From assembly GCF_000247605.1 (NCBI RefSeq), contig NC_016894.1, positions 62,001 through 126,000 of the forward strand: a stretch of DNA of 64,000 nt, in the 5' to 3' direction. Both the position numbers and the translations under genes were made by a program. This document shows, piece by piece, positions 8,361-17,827 of this stretch. Source of the stretch: Acetobacterium woodii DSM 1030. Lineage in GTDB: Bacteria > Bacillota > Clostridia > Eubacteriales > Eubacteriaceae. How positions within the stretch are numbered: the first letter of the stretch is position 1; each line of letters starts with the position of its first letter. The notes beneath the pieces are model-generated. The model saw only the letters and a list, made by a program, of their open reading frames with translations. It was not told the DNA's origin and did not search any database.

Positions 8361-8933
8361 ATGATTGAAAAAGATAAAATTGAGATAAGAACACTGGTGT
8401 TTGGCGGGATGTTTGTAGCCCTGATGGCAGTGGGTGCAGTTATTAAAATTCCGTTGCCGGGAATCCCCTTTTCCCTGCAAACATTGTTTGTTTTATTGGC
8501 CGGGCTTTTATTAGGCGCCAGAGGGGGGCTGATGGCGATGCTGGGATATATTTTAATTGGTCTGGCGGGACTGCCGGTATTCACTGGCGGTGGCGGTTTG
8601 ATGTATGTGTTTAAACCAAGTTTTGGTTATCTTATCGGTTTTGCGGTGGGCGCTTTTGTGACCGGAAAGGTGGCTGAAAAAAATACCGCCAATTCGACGC
8701 GGCAGATGTTTATTGCGGTTTTAGCCGGAACCGGTGCAATTTATGCATTTGGGCTGCCATGGTATTATTTTATTGCAAATTACTATTTAAATACACCGAT
8801 TGGCGCCACCGCCTTGGTGATGTCCGGGTTTGTAATGACCCTGCCCGGCGATTTAATCAAAATGGCATTGAGTATTTTTCTGGCTCAAAGACTGGCTCCT
8901 TTTGTGAGTGGTCTAAAAAGTAAAGAACGTTAA
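8361..8933 (+). CDS. bioY: Biotin transporter S component
   Basis: A six-helix membrane protein of about 190 residues with BioY motifs: KIPLPGIPFSLQTLFVLLAG, then LLGARGGLMAMLGYILIGLAGLPVFTGGGG and SFGYLIGFAVGAFVTG. It is the substrate-binding subunit of an ECF transporter; no EcfT or EcfA genes are nearby, so it probably uses a shared energising module. ATG 8361 is preferred over the in-frame ATG at 8352 because AAAGG (8346-8350) is only 1 nt from the latter. Co-transcribed with birA, it should be repressed when biotin is plentiful. Confidence 0.93.
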   Translation: MIEKDKIEIRTLVFGGMFVALMAVGAVIKIPLPGIPFSLQTLFVLLAGLLLGARGGLMAMLGYILIGLAGLPVFTGGGGLMYVFKPSFGYLIGFAVGAFVTGKVAEKNTANSTRQMFIAVLAGTGAIYAFGLPWYYFIANYYLNTPIGATALVMSGFVMTLPGDLIKMALSIFLAQRLAPFVSGLKSKER

Positions 8934-8960
8934 AGAAGCCCAATCAATAATGGGATAAAT

Positions 8961-9004
8961 AACCCCCTGCGGATGGATCTCAGATCAATTTGCAGGGGTT
9001 TTAA
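8961..9004. terminator. Intrinsic terminator between convergent bioY and the kinase gene
   Basis: AACCCCCTGC and GCAGGGGTT pair across a loop of about 22 nt and are followed by TTTT on the plus strand. The hairpin lies between the bioY stop and the stop of the minus-strand sensor kinase gene, so it may serve both. Confidence 0.75.
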
Positions 9005-9014
9005 GGTTTAGTGT

Positions 9015-10382
9015 TTAAGCGTGTGATTGCATAAAAAGAAGTGAAGCGATACATCCGCCAGTTGGTATGTTTTCAAAAATTGCTTTGCCGCCATGAATTT
9101 TCATGATTCGGCGAACAATCAGCAGACCAAGGCCATGATTTCCCAGGAGTAGTGGTTCGGAACTGGTATCTAAGTTATTAAGTAGTTCCGGCGGATAACC
9201 CTGGCCGTTGTCACGGACTTTGATCACCCACCCATCGATCGATTTGCCAGCAGATAGCTGGATCGTACAACCGGAGGGGTTGTGGCGGAGGCTGTTGTCG
9301 ATAAGGTTAGTCAGCGCCCGGTGGATGAGCGCTTTGTCACAATGCAAAATGGGGTCATTGGCAGCTTCGCTGACTTCGACGGAAAGGGTATAAGGGTCAT
9401 CCAAGCCGTTGTTCAGATAATCGACCGCGACATTGCGAACTAAGGCCGCGGGGGAAGTTTTGACCAGCTCAATTGGCTGGGCCTTATATTCCAGTTTGGA
9501 AGCCAGATTAAGATCGCTGATCAGCGATTTAATCCGCTGGCTTTGCTGACGGATAATTCGAACCTGATCCTGCTCGGCCGGTGGCAGATGGGGATTTTCT
9601 TCCAGTTCGCTGGCATAACCCATCACCATTGATAACGGCGTGCGAATATCATGTGAAACCCCAGCGATCCATTCGGTTCGGGCTTGATCCCGGTCGGATA
9701 ATTTTTTATCCTGTTGGTTTAAAATAACCGAGGTTTCATTAAGAATTCGGGCAACTTCGCCGGTAACCCCATTAACGGGCAGTTGCAGCAGTTTTTTTTG
9801 GGGGAGTTCGGTAATCCCATTATAAATCGGCTTGAGTTTGCGAAATAACCAAAGACCCATAAATAATGCCAGTGCCAGAGCGGTTAGAACGTTTAAGATA
9901 AAAAAACCAATAATATAACCGGGAACATGGGAAATGGTATCTTCGGTAGAGGTGATGTTATATTTCCAGATGCTGTTTTTAGGGTCCCCGGAAACCAGCA
10001 GTCCGTCCGGATGCGTCCAAACGGAGACCGGGTAATCATTTAAATACCAACGGGAAAATGATGCCACATCGGTTATGGTGTAATGTCTCGGGATATCTTC
10101 AGGTAGGTTTTGATCCCAGATCACATCGCCATCTTTATTTATTAGCATCGCCCAGGCATATTGTTCGGTCATTAGTTTTAGGGCGGCGCCGTTAAGTGAA
10201 TAAACCCCGTTGGTATTGATAAGTCCATCGGAAATATCGGAAATGGAATATTTATGGGTTTGATCCCCGGAATATTTTATCAACCAATTGAAGGTAAAAA
10301 CCATATTGATAAACACCAGCAACAGTGCGATTATAGCGGTCAGCAAAATTGACCGGGTAATGATTTTGCGCAGGCTTTTCAT
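9015..10382 (-). CDS. Membrane sensor histidine kinase
   Basis: 455 residues. An N-terminal membrane helix (about 12-32) and a second one (about 155-180) bracket an extracytoplasmic domain of roughly 120 residues; a linker is followed by the HisKA box GVSHDIRTPLSMVMGYASEL with the phospho-acceptor His, and an ATPase domain (NLIDNSLRHNP, VRDNGQGYP, GNHGLGLLIV). The start overlaps the end of the response-regulator gene by 4 bp. Adjacent to a divergent lantibiotic-type ABC exporter, it probably senses an antimicrobial peptide or cell-envelope damage, as CprK does in Clostridioides difficile; that specificity is inferred from context only. Confidence 0.9.
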   Translation of the reverse strand: MKSLRKIITRSILLTAIIALLLVFINMVFTFNWLIKYSGDQTHKYSISDISDGLINTNGVYSLNGAALKLMTEQYAWAMLINKDGDVIWDQNLPEDIPRHYTITDVASFSRWYLNDYPVSVWTHPDGLLVSGDPKNSIWKYNITSTEDTISHVPGYIIGFFILNVLTALALALFMGLWLFRKLKPIYNGITELPQKKLLQLPVNGVTGEVARILNETSVILNQQDKKLSDRDQARTEWIAGVSHDIRTPLSMVMGYASELEENPHLPPAEQDQVRIIRQQSQRIKSLISDLNLASKLEYKAQPIELVKTSPAALVRNVAVDYLNNGLDDPYTLSVEVSEAANDPILHCDKALIHRALTNLIDNSLRHNPSGCTIQLSAGKSIDGWVIKVRDNGQGYPPELLNNLDTSSEPLLLGNHGLGLLIVRRIMKIHGGKAIFENIPTGGCIASLLFMQSHA

Positions 10383-11098
10383 TGATTTGTTTCCTTACGC
10401 AGTTTATAACCCATCCCCCGAACCGTCAGCAGATATTGCGGTTGCGAGGGGTTTTTTTCGATTTTTTCCCGCAGGCGCCGGATATGAACCATTAAAGTAT
10501 TTTCGTAACCATAAAGATCATCATCCCAGGCGCTGCGACAAAGGCTGTCGGCCGTGACAATGTTACCCTGATTTTCCCAGAGTTTTTTAAGCAAGGCGTG
10601 TTCTTTGGCAGTTAACGTTTTTTCGCCGCTGCTGGTTTGAACAAGGCCGCTTTTGAAATTGATGGTGACATCGCCCAGGATCAACGTTTCATCGGGAACT
10701 GTTTGGATTGGGACGGGTTGGTAAACCCGTCTTAAGATAATGCTTAAACGCAGCACCAGTTCTCGGGGCAGAAAGGGTTTGGTGATATAATCATCGGCAC
10801 CTAAACCGAGACCAAGGAGTCGATTTTCATCTTCATCCCGCGCCGATAAAAAAAGCATTGGGACGTTGGAGTTTGTCCGAAGTTCCTGCATCAGCGAAAA
10901 ACCGTCACCATCAGGTAGCATTACATCCAAAATGACTCCATCAGGTTGTTCGGCGTGAAAATAGGCGCGGGCCTGCTGACAGTTGCCAGCCGTAATTACC
11001 TGAGAAAACCCGGCCTGATTCAAAATTCTTTTTAACATAATTAATAGTTCCGGTTCATCATCAACAACCAGAAGTTTGCATTCAAAAATTGTATTCAT
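10379..11098 (-). CDS. OmpR/PhoB-family response regulator
   Basis: 239 residues. The receiver domain (about 8-120) has LVVDDEPELL, phospho-acceptor Asp in GVILDVMLPDGDG, and KPF late in the domain (DDYITKPFLPRELV). The winged helix (about 140-235) ends TVRGMGYKLRKE, typical of OmpR-type effectors. GGAGAG precedes ATG. It is encoded just before, and translationally coupled to, the sensor kinase, and is divergent from the ABC exporter genes at 11.3 kb, which are its likely targets. Confidence 0.93.
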   Translation of the reverse strand: MNTIFECKLLVVDDEPELLIMLKRILNQAGFSQVITAGNCQQARAYFHAEQPDGVILDVMLPDGDGFSLMQELRTNSNVPMLFLSARDEDENRLLGLGLGADDYITKPFLPRELVLRLSIILRRVYQPVPIQTVPDETLILGDVTINFKSGLVQTSSGEKTLTAKEHALLKKLWENQGNIVTADSLCRSAWDDDLYGYENTLMVHIRRLREKIEKNPSQPQYLLTVRGMGYKLRKETNQ

Positions 11099-11309
11099 TC
11101 GTATCTCTCCTCGATTAATTATACATAAAAAAACGACGGAACCTAGTCACAGCAATCAAAATTAAGGTAAATGTAAGCCAGCAGACAAAATCATGTAAGG
11201 TTGATGGTCTATTATAAAAATATAAACAGTGAACGCCGAAATAAGCAACAAAGCTTAAGACTTTTAGGCGATTGCCGGGAATGATAAATGTGCGAAGGAG
11301 TGGATAGTT

Positions 11310-12224
11310 ATGAATCATATTATTGAGACCAAAGGTCTTAGCAAAAAATATGGAAACGTTCTGCGGGTGAAGGATGTTGATCTGATGGTTCCGGAAGGGG
11401 CGATCTATGGTTTTTTAGGACCGAATGGTGCGGGGAAATCGACGACGTTGAAAATGATCTTGGGTTTAGCCAAACCAACGGCGGGCGAAATTAAGGTTTT
11501 TGGAAAAAAAGTTACCGGCAAAAATCGATTGGAGAACTTGAAAGCGGTGGGATCACTGATTGAATCACCCAGTTATTATGGGCATTTAACCGGAGCCGAA
11601 AACCTGCAGATTTTTCAGACCTTACGTGGCGTTCCTAAAAAAAATATTGATGAAGTGTTAAAGATTGTCAGGCTGGATAAACAAAAGGATAAAAAAGTTA
11701 ACCAATATTCGTTAGGGATGAAACAGCGGTTGGGTTTTGCCAGTGCTTTGCTGGGGTACCCGAAGTTATTGATTTTAGATGAACCCACCAATGGACTGGA
11801 CCCGGCCGGGATTCAGGAAATGCGGGAGCTGATTCAATTGTTACCGAAAAAGTTTGGCATGACGATTGTGGTGTCCAGTCATTTGCTGAGTGAAATCGAT
11901 CAGTTGGCCACCCAAGTAGGGATTATCAGAGAAGGTGAGCTGGTTTATCAGGATAGTTTAACGCAGTTACATCAATATAGTCGAAAGCATCTGGCCGTTC
12001 GGACGACAAATAATGATCGAGCGCAATTATTTCTTAGTCAAAATCGTATTGCCTGGGAAACGCAGGAGGATTATCTGATTATTCCGCAACTCAAGGATCA
12101 GGCGATGGCAGAACTCAGTAAAGCATTGATCGAGAATGATGTCGGAATGGTTCGGATTGAAGAGCGTAAAAAAAGTTTGGAAGATATTTTTCTGGAACTG
12201 ACCGGAACGGCGGTGAGTTTATGA
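11310..12224 (+). CDS. ABC exporter ATPase, lantibiotic/bacitracin-resistance type
   Basis: 304 residues. Walker A GPNGAGKST at about 38-46, signature YSLGMKQRLGFASALLG, Walker B LLILDEPTNGLDPAG and the switch histidine in VVSSHLLSE. The C-terminal extension (about 215-304) is typical of BcrA/NukF/CprA-type ATPases. It energises the two membrane subunits that follow, to expel or detach a peptide antibiotic from the membrane. AAGGAG precedes ATG; the stop overlaps the next start (ATGA). Confidence 0.92.
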   Translation: MNHIIETKGLSKKYGNVLRVKDVDLMVPEGAIYGFLGPNGAGKSTTLKMILGLAKPTAGEIKVFGKKVTGKNRLENLKAVGSLIESPSYYGHLTGAENLQIFQTLRGVPKKNIDEVLKIVRLDKQKDKKVNQYSLGMKQRLGFASALLGYPKLLILDEPTNGLDPAGIQEMRELIQLLPKKFGMTIVVSSHLLSEIDQLATQVGIIREGELVYQDSLTQLHQYSRKHLAVRTTNNDRAQLFLSQNRIAWETQEDYLIIPQLKDQAMAELSKALIENDVGMVRIEERKKSLEDIFLELTGTAVSL

Positions 12225-12973
12225 GCACCGCAATCAAAATGGAAGCCTTAAAAACAAAAGGCCGTAAAGTATGGTTGGTAGTGGCCGTGATGATGGTGGT
12301 TCAACTGCTTTGGGCGGCTTGGTCGATCTCCCATAAAAATGCCGATGACCTGATTCAGGGATGGCAGTTTTTTCTCTATCAGTTTCCGATGCTCAATTGT
12401 ATTATCATGCCGGTGATTGCAGCGGTGGTGGCTTCCCGTCTATGTGATGTCGAACATAAGGGCCAAACGTTTAAGCTGTTAAAAACCATTGTTCCGGCCA
12501 ACCGGATCTTTGACGCCAAGTTTATCTGGGGCAGTCTCTATATGTTTGGGGCAGCCTTGGGACAACTGATTATTATGATCATTATGGGTCTGGTTTTGCA
12601 TTTTGGGGGACCGGTACCTTGGGGTGCTCTGGGGTGCTATCTGTTTTTTACCCTGATCGTGAGCCTGACAATTTATGTTTTTCAACAGGTGTTATCGCTG
12701 CTTTTTGTCAATCAGATGGTGCCGATGACGCTGGGACTTGTTGGTGGTTTTGTAGGTTTGTTTAGCATGTTTTTTCCCCCGAGTTTTCAAAAGTTCTTGT
12801 TGTGGAGCTACTATGGGGTATTGATGCAGGTTGGGATGAATTGGGATGCGACCACCCGGGTCGCCGATTTTTATTGGACCGCCGTTGATTGGCCGAGTCT
12901 GATTATGATTTTTGTTTTCTTGGGGTTGATCTATGGAATTGGCCGCAGTTTATTTATCAGCAGGGAGGTTTAA
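12221..12973 (+). CDS. ABC-2 permease subunit 1 (CprB/MutE-like)
   Basis: A 250-residue protein with six hydrophobic segments and a short cytoplasmic N-terminus (MSTAIKMEALKTKGRKVWLV), which is how EpiE/MutE-type lantibiotic-immunity permeases begin. CRLCDVEHKGQTFKLLKTIVP-like text around residues 71-92 (DVEHKGQTFKLL) is characteristic of that group. It is coupled to the ATPase gene by a 4-bp overlap and followed after 3 bp by the second permease, giving the usual A2BC-type transporter. Confidence 0.88.
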   Translation: MSTAIKMEALKTKGRKVWLVVAVMMVVQLLWAAWSISHKNADDLIQGWQFFLYQFPMLNCIIMPVIAAVVASRLCDVEHKGQTFKLLKTIVPANRIFDAKFIWGSLYMFGAALGQLIIMIIMGLVLHFGGPVPWGALGCYLFFTLIVSLTIYVFQQVLSLLFVNQMVPMTLGLVGGFVGLFSMFFPPSFQKFLLWSYYGVLMQVGMNWDATTRVADFYWTAVDWPSLIMIFVFLGLIYGIGRSLFISREV

Positions 12974-12976
12974 AGG

Positions 12977-13711
12977 ATGTTTTTACGTGTTTTAAAAGCA
13001 GAAATGATGAAGATGCGGCATAGCCCGGTTTGGTTGGCTTTTTTACTGATTCCGATTATTCCGGCTTTTATGGGAACTTTCAATTATTTGAATAATCTGG
13101 GGATTTTGGATAATCAATGGTACAGTCTCTGGACCCAGCATACCTTGTTTGCCTGTTATTTTTTCCTGCCGGTTTTGATTGGGATTTATTGTTCTTATCT
13201 TTTTCGGCTGGAACATATGAATCATAACTGGAATGCGATCATGACCGCACCGGTGCCGATTACGCAGTTGTTTTTAGCTAAACTCGTGATGGGGGGGCTG
13301 ATGGTGGTTTTGACCCAGATCTGGGTGGGGCTGTTATTTGTTTTTTCAGGATTATTAATCGGGATTTCGACACCAATTCCCGCGGATCTACCGATTTGGC
13401 TTTTCTTTGGGGCATTGGGCGGCATGGCGGTCTGTGCTCTGCAGCTTTGTTTATCGCTGGTGATTCGCAGTTTTGCGGTGCCGGTAGGGATTGCTTTAAT
13501 GGGCGGGATTGCCGGTTTGGCCTTGCTGTCGCAAGGTTATGGACTTTATTTTCCTTATGCCTTAATCACCCTGGGGATGCGGGCCAACGATCCGACGGCG
13601 CCAATGTTAGTGACAGGAATTCAATTTTTGCTTGCGAGTGTCATATTCACAGTTGGTTTTTGTTTATTTGCCATTGCTTGGTTAAAACAGCGGGATGTAA
13701 TAACCGGTTAG
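12977..13711 (+). CDS. ABC-2 permease subunit 2 (CprC/MutG-like)
   Basis: A 244-residue, six-segment membrane protein starting MFLRVLKAEMMKMRHSPVWL and containing RLEHMNHNWNAIMTAPVPI, the conserved cytoplasmic loop of EpiG/MutG-type immunity permeases. AGGAGG lies in the end of the previous gene. With the two upstream genes it completes a three-component exporter of the type that gives nisin or gallidermin tolerance in clostridia. No bacteriocin structural or modification gene is nearby, so this looks like resistance rather than producer immunity. Confidence 0.88.
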   Translation: MFLRVLKAEMMKMRHSPVWLAFLLIPIIPAFMGTFNYLNNLGILDNQWYSLWTQHTLFACYFFLPVLIGIYCSYLFRLEHMNHNWNAIMTAPVPITQLFLAKLVMGGLMVVLTQIWVGLLFVFSGLLIGISTPIPADLPIWLFFGALGGMAVCALQLCLSLVIRSFAVPVGIALMGGIAGLALLSQGYGLYFPYALITLGMRANDPTAPMLVTGIQFLLASVIFTVGFCLFAIAWLKQRDVITG

Positions 13712-13730
13712 CACTGTTTAAAAATTAAAA

Positions 13731-13766
13731 AAGTAGGCGATTGAAATTTTTTCAATCGCCTACTTG
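13731..13766. terminator. Bidirectional intrinsic terminator
   Basis: GTAGGCGATTGAA and TTCAATCGCCTAC form a 13-bp stem with a T-rich loop, flanked by A-rich sequence on the left. It separates the ABC exporter operon from the convergent alcohol dehydrogenase gene and can act in both directions. Confidence 0.75.
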
Positions 13767-13797
13767 CCGTTAGTCCATTTAGAAACAGGGGCAAGGT

Positions 13798-14955
13798 TTA
13801 GATTTTTTTAGTACTGGTGCCATAATAAGCCGCTTTGAAGATTTCTTGAACATCATTAGGGCATGAATCGCGGGGATTTGTCCCGGTGCAAGGATCATCA
13901 AAAGCATTTTTACTCATTCGTTCCAGGACCTCATTGAATTTTTCTTCGGTAATCTCAACTTCGGTGACTTCTTTTAAGGTTAAGGGAATACCAACTTGTT
14001 TATTGATCTTTTTAATTTCATCAGCCAGATTTTTGACCCCAATCAGTTTTTCAATTTCATCATAACGATCGCTTTCTTTGCGGTTGTAGTCAATGATATA
14101 AGGCATCAGAATGGCATTGGCCAAACCATGGGTAATCCCAAATTCGCCGCCGATCTTATGGGCTAAACTATGAACTAAACCCAACGATGAATTCGTGAAA
14201 GCCATACCGGCAATGGTTGAGGCATTATGCATATCCTGGCGGGCATTAAGATTTTCACCATCTTTATAGGCCACGGGTAATTGGCTAAATACCAGCTTAA
14301 TCGCTTCAATTGCCAGTGGCGAGGTATAGCTGGTGGCATTTTTGGAGACAAATGCTTCAATCGCATGCGCCAAGACATCCATACCAGTATGAGCAGTGAT
14401 ATGAGGGGGCATTTTGGAAGGAATCACAGCATCCAGAATGGCGATATCGGGAGTGATTTCATAGGAAACCAGCGGATATTTAATGTGATTTTCAGGGTCG
14501 GTAATAACCGAAAAGGCAGTGATCTCAGAAGCCGTTCCACTGGTTGAGGGGATAGCCACGAAATGGGCTTTTTTTCTTAATTCGGGAAAGATGCCGTTAA
14601 TTAAATCCTCGAATTTTGTGTCCGGGTATTCATAATAAATCCACATAATTTTGGCGGCATCAAGAGCCGAGCCACCGCCAATAGCGACAATCCAATCGGG
14701 TTTGAAAGTGATCATTTCGTTAGCGCCGCGAAGAACCGTTTCGATTGATGGATTGGGTTCTACGCCATCAATGATTGAGACCTCCATACCGGCTTTTTCT
14801 AACTGCTTTTTTGCTTCATCCAGGAAGCCGTATTTTTTCATTGAGCTACCGCCAGTTACCAGCGTTGCCTTTTGGCCTTTTAAAGTAGCTAAGTATTCAA
14901 TCGAATTTTCTCCAAAAACAATATCCTTTGGAACTCTAAACCATTGTAATGCCAT
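13798..14955 (-). CDS. Iron-containing alcohol dehydrogenase
   Basis: 385 residues, group III Fe-dependent alcohol dehydrogenase, interconverting an alcohol and an aldehyde with NAD(P)H in the cytoplasm. It shows GGGSALDAAKIMW (nucleotide loop), PSTSGTASEITAFSVITD, and likely iron ligands Asp (TPDIAILDA), His (DVLAHAIEAF), His (VHSLAHKIGG) and His (GITHGLANA). Its text is close to the C-terminal half of AdhE. I start it at 14955 because AGGAGG lies 7 nt upstream of that ATG; the longer reading frame begins 12 codons earlier without a site. It is a single gene ending at the bidirectional terminator. Confidence 0.93.
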   Translation of the reverse strand: MALQWFRVPKDIVFGENSIEYLATLKGQKATLVTGGSSMKKYGFLDEAKKQLEKAGMEVSIIDGVEPNPSIETVLRGANEMITFKPDWIVAIGGGSALDAAKIMWIYYEYPDTKFEDLINGIFPELRKKAHFVAIPSTSGTASEITAFSVITDPENHIKYPLVSYEITPDIAILDAVIPSKMPPHITAHTGMDVLAHAIEAFVSKNATSYTSPLAIEAIKLVFSQLPVAYKDGENLNARQDMHNASTIAGMAFTNSSLGLVHSLAHKIGGEFGITHGLANAILMPYIIDYNRKESDRYDEIEKLIGVKNLADEIKKINKQVGIPLTLKEVTEVEITEEKFNEVLERMSKNAFDDPCTGTNPRDSCPNDVQEIFKAAYYGTSTKKI

Positions 14956-15852
14956 AAAAAATTCCTCCTTGTTTTTTGTATGGGTAGGCAATAATTAAAT
15001 AATCGTGTTTTGTGAGAACCTAAATAAGGCACTCACGGCAATTTTAAAATCACCCATTTTCGAATTGGAACATGAAAAAGTTTTTGTTATCTGGTTTGAA
15101 TAGCAGATAATAAAACAACGATAAGAATAAACAATGCTTGATGTGAAACTAAATACTTGCATTGGATATAAATTATGAATTTAAAACTTTATTCGATCAA
15201 GTTCCTTTTTTAATTATACAATACAACCTTAGATAAACAAGGTAAATTACAGGTAAATATTTTAGAATTAAGTTTGTTTAAGTTCGATTATTGAGCAACA
15301 TAAGAAATTTTTACAAATGATTGTTAAAATTAACGGTTTGTAAATACGGCAAAGAAGGTTAAGGTTATGGACCCTTTCAAAACGATTTAGCTGGATCGGG
15401 TTGGCTTCTTGAGATAATTGGCGCAGGTCGAAAATTGATAGCGGTGTTGAATATTTATTTTCGAATTTAACGCTTTTTACAACAGTTGATCGTTGATTAG
15501 GGAAGAACTTATTAAGCATACGTCGATAATATTATGAAAAGGTGAAATAGTCGCTTTTATTAGCCGGCAGATGGGGTTATTTCGATCTGAGTAAATTTGA
15601 CAGACGAAGAGACCTTTACCTTTCCATATTAATACGTTACAATAGGTTGATCAGTGCGTTGTGAAAGAACCCAGACCTTAAAAAATAAATTAAAAATGCT
15701 GAACAATAAAATAATAAAAAAAGATTTTAAGATCACATGAAATTTTAAAGAAAATGAGGTAAAATCATTTAGAATTATTTATGTGTAAGCATAAAGCTAT
15801 TGCCGTCTGATTGAGAGACTCGGATGATAATAGAACAGAAGGAGACTAATTT
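14956..15852. other. Long AT-rich gap without a convincing gene
   Basis: About 900 bp. The left part holds the ribosome site and promoter of the alcohol dehydrogenase and a weak match to the palindromic repeat arm (CACTCACGGCAATTTTAAAA near 15032). An 83-codon minus-strand reading frame (15268-15519) has no ribosome site and ordinary intergenic composition; I do not call it. The right end holds GAAGGAG for the next gene. Confidence 0.5.
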
Positions 15853-17337
15853 ATGGATAGTTCAAGAAAATTTTTAATCATATCTGTCAGTGCGGCAGTG
15901 TTATTGATTATTTTAGTCAGTTGTACACTGGCTTATTCAGGGCGAGATAATACCTTAATGTCAGACAAAACGCTGAGTTTTGAAATCAATGGATTTAATG
16001 TTGAGTTGCCGCTTTCTGAAAATGATGCGGTTTATGATGCCGTCAGTTTAAGCAGCGTAACTGAAAACCGAATAAAACTACTGAATGAAGTTGGTGCGAC
16101 CGTAAAAATAAATGATCGCGGGATTGGCGCCGGAACAACCATGGATTTAAAGTTGGAGAGTCTTTCCGCTAACCAGTTAATCAAAATTCAGGTAAGTAAT
16201 GAAAAAGATCAACGGACCATTTATCTGAGGACCTTATCGGCTCAGCTGCCGAATATTATTGCCGCCGGTGAAAGCAGTTATGAGGGAAATTATTTTACCA
16301 CAATAGCAACCGGAGGCGCGGCATTATATGAACTAAATAATAAAGGGGAAGTGGTCTTTTATATTGCCAAATCTCCGGAGCGCGCCAATGGGGAATCCTA
16401 TCGGGATTTTAAAAAGCATGTTCTGGAAAATGGAACAGTCCGCTATAGTTATCAACGGGTAAACGGCGATAGCAATGGCATTGGTTATGCCACCGGCGAA
16501 CGGGTTATTTTGGATGATCAATATAAAGAAATAAAGACCATTACGCTGGCCCAAAGTGAACGGGCAAATGCCGGTGATCCGGTTGATGGTCGAGACTTTA
16601 TTTTAATTGATGATAATCATTATATCGTGGAAGCGTCGCAATTAGTATTGGCTCAAAACGTGCCAGCAGGTTTAGGTGCCAATGCGATGGGCGCGAAGGT
16701 GGTTAGAACGCTGATTCAGGAAGTAAAAGATGATCAGGTCGTTTTTGAATTTACCACCGACTCACATTCGGAGTTTTATGGACTAAGTGTGACCGATCAC
16801 GATTATAGTAATACGACTAGTCAGAACCCTGATTATTCCGGCTTTAATCGGATGATTATTGATCCCACCGACGATAATCTATTGGTGTCTTTTGGAAACC
16901 TGAATACCATTATGAAAATTAATCGTGAAAATGGCGATGTGATCTGGAAGTTATCAGGAAGTAGCGATGAATTTGGGATGTCAGCGGAACAAAAAACATC
17001 GGGACAAAGCGATTTGGCAATTACCAAAGAGGGATATCTGATTGTTTTTGACAACGCTTTAAGTACTGGTCAAACGCGTATTCAGAAAATTAAACTCGAT
17101 GAAGTCAATAAAAAAATATTGGATTATCAGGAATACAAGGTTGCCGGAAAAACTTCGCTGACGGATGGAAGCGCTCAGAAAATCGGTGACAACATCGAAG
17201 TTTATACGATTGGGTGGGGGTTGCTTAAAGACGGCAACGTTGCAATTTCCGAGATTGATTTTAATACCGGCAAAAAATTATTAGAAGTTACTTTACCGCA
17301 AGGGATTACTAATGATCGGGTCCGAAAAATTAAATAA
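15853..17337 (+). CDS. Arylsulfotransferase (ASST)-family surface lipoprotein
   Basis: 494 residues. The N-terminus is a membrane or signal segment with a possible lipobox, LVSC at residues 22-25. The rest resembles the ASST beta-propeller family: VTDHDYSN with a candidate active-site His, FNRMIIDPTDDNLLVSFGNL, then NRENGDVIWKLSGS, the classical I...TG.I.WxLGG-type signature. Family members move sulfuryl groups between phenolic acceptors, though many distant members are uncharacterised. AAGGAG precedes ATG. It is followed 13 bp later by an ArsC-like gene. The sulfotransferase activity is not proven by the sequence. Confidence 0.78.
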   Translation: MDSSRKFLIISVSAAVLLIILVSCTLAYSGRDNTLMSDKTLSFEINGFNVELPLSENDAVYDAVSLSSVTENRIKLLNEVGATVKINDRGIGAGTTMDLKLESLSANQLIKIQVSNEKDQRTIYLRTLSAQLPNIIAAGESSYEGNYFTTIATGGAALYELNNKGEVVFYIAKSPERANGESYRDFKKHVLENGTVRYSYQRVNGDSNGIGYATGERVILDDQYKEIKTITLAQSERANAGDPVDGRDFILIDDNHYIVEASQLVLAQNVPAGLGANAMGAKVVRTLIQEVKDDQVVFEFTTDSHSEFYGLSVTDHDYSNTTSQNPDYSGFNRMIIDPTDDNLLVSFGNLNTIMKINRENGDVIWKLSGSSDEFGMSAEQKTSGQSDLAITKEGYLIVFDNALSTGQTRIQKIKLDEVNKKILDYQEYKVAGKTSLTDGSAQKIGDNIEVYTIGWGLLKDGNVAISEIDFNTGKKLLEVTLPQGITNDRVRKIK

Positions 17338-17350
17338 ATTGAGGTAAGTT

Positions 17351-17722
17351 ATGAAACCAATATTTTTATGTTATCCAAAATGTTCAACATGCCAGAAAGC
17401 AAAAAAGTTTCTGGCCGAAAATGCAATCGAAGTGGAAGAACGGCATATTGTCGAAAACCGACCCCAAAAAGATGAATTGCTTAACTGGATGGAGCTTTAT
17501 CAGGGGGACCCTAAAAAATTTTTTAACACCAGTGGTTTAGTTTATCGGGAAATGGCCTTAAAAGACCAAGTCAAAACAATGACACGGGATCAAATGGCGG
17601 AAATATTAGCGACGAATGGAATGCTGGTGAAACGCCCATTGATTGTTTTGGCAGATCAGGTATTGATCGGATTTAAAGAAGAACAGTGGAAAACGGCATT
17701 TTTGACAAATAAGCCGGATTAA
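17351..17722 (+). CDS. ArsC/Spx-family thioredoxin-fold protein
   Basis: 123 residues of the ArsC/Spx/YffB superfamily. CSTCQKAKKFL supplies a CxxC at residues 11-14, followed by EERHIVENRPQKDEL, FFNTSGLVYREM and VKRPLIVL with the conserved Arg-Pro. It is more like the Spx/YffB branch than plasmid arsenate reductases, so the role may be redox or regulatory. GAGG lies 8 nt before ATG. No other arsenic genes are nearby. Confidence 0.85.
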   Translation: MKPIFLCYPKCSTCQKAKKFLAENAIEVEERHIVENRPQKDELLNWMELYQGDPKKFFNTSGLVYREMALKDQVKTMTRDQMAEILATNGMLVKRPLIVLADQVLIGFKEEQWKTAFLTNKPD

Positions 17723-17827
17723 TCAACAAAGTCGACGTTATTTTTTCCGATAAATCAATTGTATGGTGATAAACAATGGTCTATAATGAAATAAGGTTTA
17801 TTAATCGAATCCAAAGGAGAAAATGAA

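Noticed and set aside
7910-8584. 224-codon minus-strand frame across birA and bioY
   Set aside because: Its Ser/Ile-rich translation is the mirror of two well-supported plus-strand genes.
15268-15519. 83-codon minus-strand frame in the 15-kb gap
   Set aside because: No ribosome site, no family resemblance and intergenic base composition; it could be a decayed fragment but nothing supports a gene.
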